DNA of 64,000 nucleotides, taken from assembly GCA_963819685.1 (NCBI GenBank), contig CAWFXI010000004.1, positions 107,553 to 171,552 of the forward strand. Reading direction: 5' to 3'. Within the stretch, counting starts at the first letter, position 1. Every line of letters starts with the position of its first letter. A program made the position numbers and the translations under genes. A model generated the notes under the pieces. It was not told the DNA's origin. It searched no databases and worked only from the letters and a program-made list of their open reading frames with translations. The DNA is from CAIUGU01 sp963819685. Its GTDB lineage: Bacteria > Pseudomonadota > Gammaproteobacteria > Steroidobacterales > Steroidobacteraceae. Below are positions 62,258 to 64,000 of the stretch, piece by piece.

Positions 62258-64000
62258 CGGATTCCAGCCAATCGCTGCTCCAGTACGACTTCACGGCCGC
62301 TCCTGCCGAGGATGGCGTGTAGTTCGCGCTCGGCACTGCGCAATATCGTCTCCTGATCCCAGTTCGCAATGGCATGTCGCCGCCCGGAGCGACCAAGCTC
62401 CATCCGTAGATCCGCGTTTCCCAGCAACGTGCGGAGCGCACCGGCGAAGGCGGCCGCATCGCCAGGCGGAGTAATCAACCCGCCGGCGCCGGCGGCACGC
62501 GCGAGATCCGAGCCCATGCGCGCACTCGCCACCACAGGGCGACCACTCGCCATGATCGCCGTCAACTTCGATGGCATGACCAGGTCTTCAGCGCCCATGC
62601 GCTGTGGCAACAGGTGAACGTCAGCGAGCCCCAGCAGTTCATGCAGCCTGGACAGTGGCTGCAGCTGCATGAAGCGGACATTCGTCAATTGCCTGGCGGA
62701 CGCCATGATCTTGCCTTTTGCAGCACCGTCGCCGCAGAGCAGAAACAATGCATCCTCTCCGGCTTCTGAAAAAAGCCGCGCCGCCTGCACCAGAAGTTCG
62801 AGACCCTGTTTCTCTCCCATGTTTCCCGAATAGAGCAACACCGGAACGCCGGCCGGAATCGAGAGCTCTTCGCGCAAGGGATTCTCGCGGGAGGTCGGTC
62901 TGATCAGTGATGTGTCGACCCAGTTCGGGAAGTAGCCGATGCGGGCCCGTTCGACGCCCTTGCGGAGAAGTTTACGTACCATGCGTGGAGAAATACTCGA
63001 CACCACATCGAAACGACGCATCAGCCAGCGCTCCGCCCGAAGGGCGAAGCGTCGCAATCTCTCATCGCGCAGCAACCCCAGATCGAAAGCGGCATCCACT
63101 TCGAAATCCTGCACATGAAGCCACGACTGTGCTCCGCAAAGTCGCGCCCCCAGAATCGCCGCCGGAGCGCAGGACAATGGGGGCTCGATGACAAAGACGA
63201 GTTGCGGCCGCCAGAAGAGCGCCTGCCACAGGATGACCGGGAACGTGGAGATCGCAAAAGAGAGCGTATGCAGCAGCCGCGTCACACCACCGGGCCGGCG
63301 CGGCACAAGCAGCGGACAGCGATACACCAGCGCACCCGAATGCCGCTCCAGCGAGTACCGGCGCGATGAATAGCCGGCCGCGACTCGCCAGGCGGGATAG
63401 TAAGGCGGTGCGGTCACTACGCGGATATCGAATCCTGCCTGGGACATCCAGGCGGTCATTTCCCCGACATACTTGCCAATGCCGGTGATTTCGGGGGAGA
63501 AATTGCTGGTGACAACCAGAACTCGCGCATACGTCGGCGGCACCCGGTCAGTGGCTTCACTCGCGGACCGGCTCGGCCAGTCGATCGCCAGCGCTTCGCG
63601 AAGTCTCCGCTGATCGCCACTCAATTTCAGTAGAAGCCAGACTTCTGCCAACAGGATGATGACGCACGCCATGAACAGCGCCCAGCCCTCGAACAGATGC
63701 AGCAGCCCGTAGGTGCCTCCGGCGCGACTCAGCTGCAACCCGAGCATGCCGAGGCGCACACCGTTCATCAGAATGGCGATCGGGATCGTGGACAGCACAA
63801 TCACCACGCGCACCCACAACCGGCCGCGGATGAAGAAGGCCATGATTGTCCCTAGCGATAACAACGGCAGCAGGAAATTCAGGTCGCTGGCAGCCTCCGC
63901 CAGCTGGAACTGGCGGGCACCAAGGTCCATCACCGTTCCATCCAGCAGAACGCTCACGCCCAGCAGTCGAATGATTCCAACACCCAGATGCAGCGACCAG
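62254..64000 (-). CDS. Exosortase-like domain (active-site Cys replaced by Ala) continuous with WcaI-like glycosyltransferase, 5' end outside window
   Basis: The frame is open to the window edge, so the start lies beyond 64000. The first ~135 visible residues match the C-terminal half of the neighbouring exosortase: LGVGIIRLLGVSVLLDG, FQLAEAASDLNFLLPLLSLG, IAILMNGVRLGMLGL, LLHLFEGWALFMACV and LLKLSGDQRRLREALAID. The Arg and His positions are kept, but EACSGLNY is EAASDLNF (codon GCC, two changes from TGC), so the catalytic Cys is absent. After a linker (SRSASEATDRVPPTY) comes a complete GT4 glycosyltransferase: RVLVVTSNFSPEITGIGKYV, VVTAPPYYPAWRVAAGYSSR, SWLHVQDFEVDAAFDLGL and EDLVMPSKLTAIMASGRPVV, closest to colanic-acid WcaI. 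A pseudo-exosortase fused to a glycosyltransferase is unusual; a read error at the junction must be excluded. Confidence 0.82.
   Translation of the reverse strand, partial: WSLHLGVGIIRLLGVSVLLDGTVMDLGARQFQLAEAASDLNFLLPLLSLGTIMAFFIRGRLWVRVVIVLSTIPIAILMNGVRLGMLGLQLSRAGGTYGLLHLFEGWALFMACVIILLAEVWLLLKLSGDQRRLREALAIDWPSRSASEATDRVPPTYARVLVVTSNFSPEITGIGKYVGEMTAWMSQAGFDIRVVTAPPYYPAWRVAAGYSSRRYSLERHSGALVYRCPLLVPRRPGGVTRLLHTLSFAISTFPVILWQALFWRPQLVFVIEPPLSCAPAAILGARLCGAQSWLHVQDFEVDAAFDLGLLRDERLRRFALRAERWLMRRFDVVSSISPRMVRKLLRKGVERARIGYFPNWVDTSLIRPTSRENPLREELSIPAGVPVLLYSGNMGEKQGLELLVQAARLFSEAGEDALFLLCGDGAAKGKIMASARQLTNVRFMQLQPLSRLHELLGLADVHLLPQRMGAEDLVMPSKLTAIMASGRPVVASARMGSDLARAAGAGGLITPPGDAAAFAGALRTLLGNADLRMELGRSGRRHAIANWDQETILRSAERELHAILGRSGREVVLEQRLAGIR

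Noticed and set aside
1..64000. Interpreting the frame-broken genes as real pseudogenes or programmed frameshifts
   Set aside because: Breaks hit essential genes, are nearly all one-base insertions, often in short homopolymers, and protein similarity continues without loss; no slippery-site plus pseudoknot arrangement was evident.
1..64000. Mobile elements, prophage, CRISPR, tRNA and rRNA genes
   Set aside because: No transposase, integrase, phage structural gene, regularly spaced 25-40 bp repeats, tRNA cloverleaf or rRNA segment was seen.

Overview
The window reads as a Gammaproteobacterial chromosome segment of roughly 60 % G+C. The order rnhB-lpxB-lpxA-fabZ-lpxD-skp-bamA-rseP-dxr-cdsA-uppS-frr-pyrH-tsf-rpsB//map-glnD-dapC-dapD is the classical Gammaproteobacterial envelope/translation cluster. 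Two TonB-dependent receptors, a GTP-type PEP carboxykinase and an exosortase/PEP-CTERM locus point towards the Steroidobacteraceae/Nevskiales/Xanthomonadales side of the class. That placement is an inference from gene content; there is no rRNA gene here to test it.

Layout. 1-17.3 kb (minus strand): lipid A, outer-membrane assembly, isoprenoid, phospholipid and translation genes, ending at a stringent-type rpsB promoter. A TonB receptor with its own promoter and terminator sits between lpxB and rnhB. 17.6-23.2 kb (plus): map, glnD, dapC, dapD. 23.2-28.0 kb (minus): phoU-pstB-pstA-pstC-pstS, then dapE (plus). 29.5-40.4 kb: dsbB, a second phoU, a porin, a 2OG-Fe(II) oxygenase, a lipoprotein/TonB-receptor pair and phoBR. 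Candidate Pho boxes precede pstS, the porin, the lipoprotein/receptor pair and phoB, so this block looks like a concentrated phosphate-starvation regulon that includes its own outer-membrane uptake parts. 40.5-53.8 kb: tsaB, a YoaA/DinG helicase, a DUF11-like protein, a candidate small RNA, pckG, a cyclase-FHA protein, dusA, a PAS/GAF/GGDEF/EAL protein and typA. 54-64 kb (minus): an exopolysaccharide/exosortase locus comprising an exosortase-like domain fused to a WcaI-like glycosyltransferase, an exosortase-EpsI protein, a WecA-like sugar-phosphate transferase, a PrsT-type TPR lipoprotein, a metallopeptidase-like lipoprotein and a small lipoprotein.

Quality caveat. At least 18 single-base frame breaks interrupt well conserved genes, including essential ones (bamA, tsf, rpsB). 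About 17 behave as one extra base and one as a missing base. This pattern is better explained by uncorrected read errors than by decay, so frame-broken genes are annotated here over their full span as probably functional.

Most notable items: the exosortase homologue whose catalytic Cys position is Ala and which continues in frame into a glycosyltransferase; the Pho-box-controlled lipoprotein/TonB-receptor pair; the unannotated ~100-nt RNA gene at 43.87 kb with a full promoter, a second stem-loop and an intrinsic terminator; and a 21-bp tandem operator-like repeat on the first TonB receptor promoter. No tRNA, rRNA, CRISPR array, IS element or prophage was seen.
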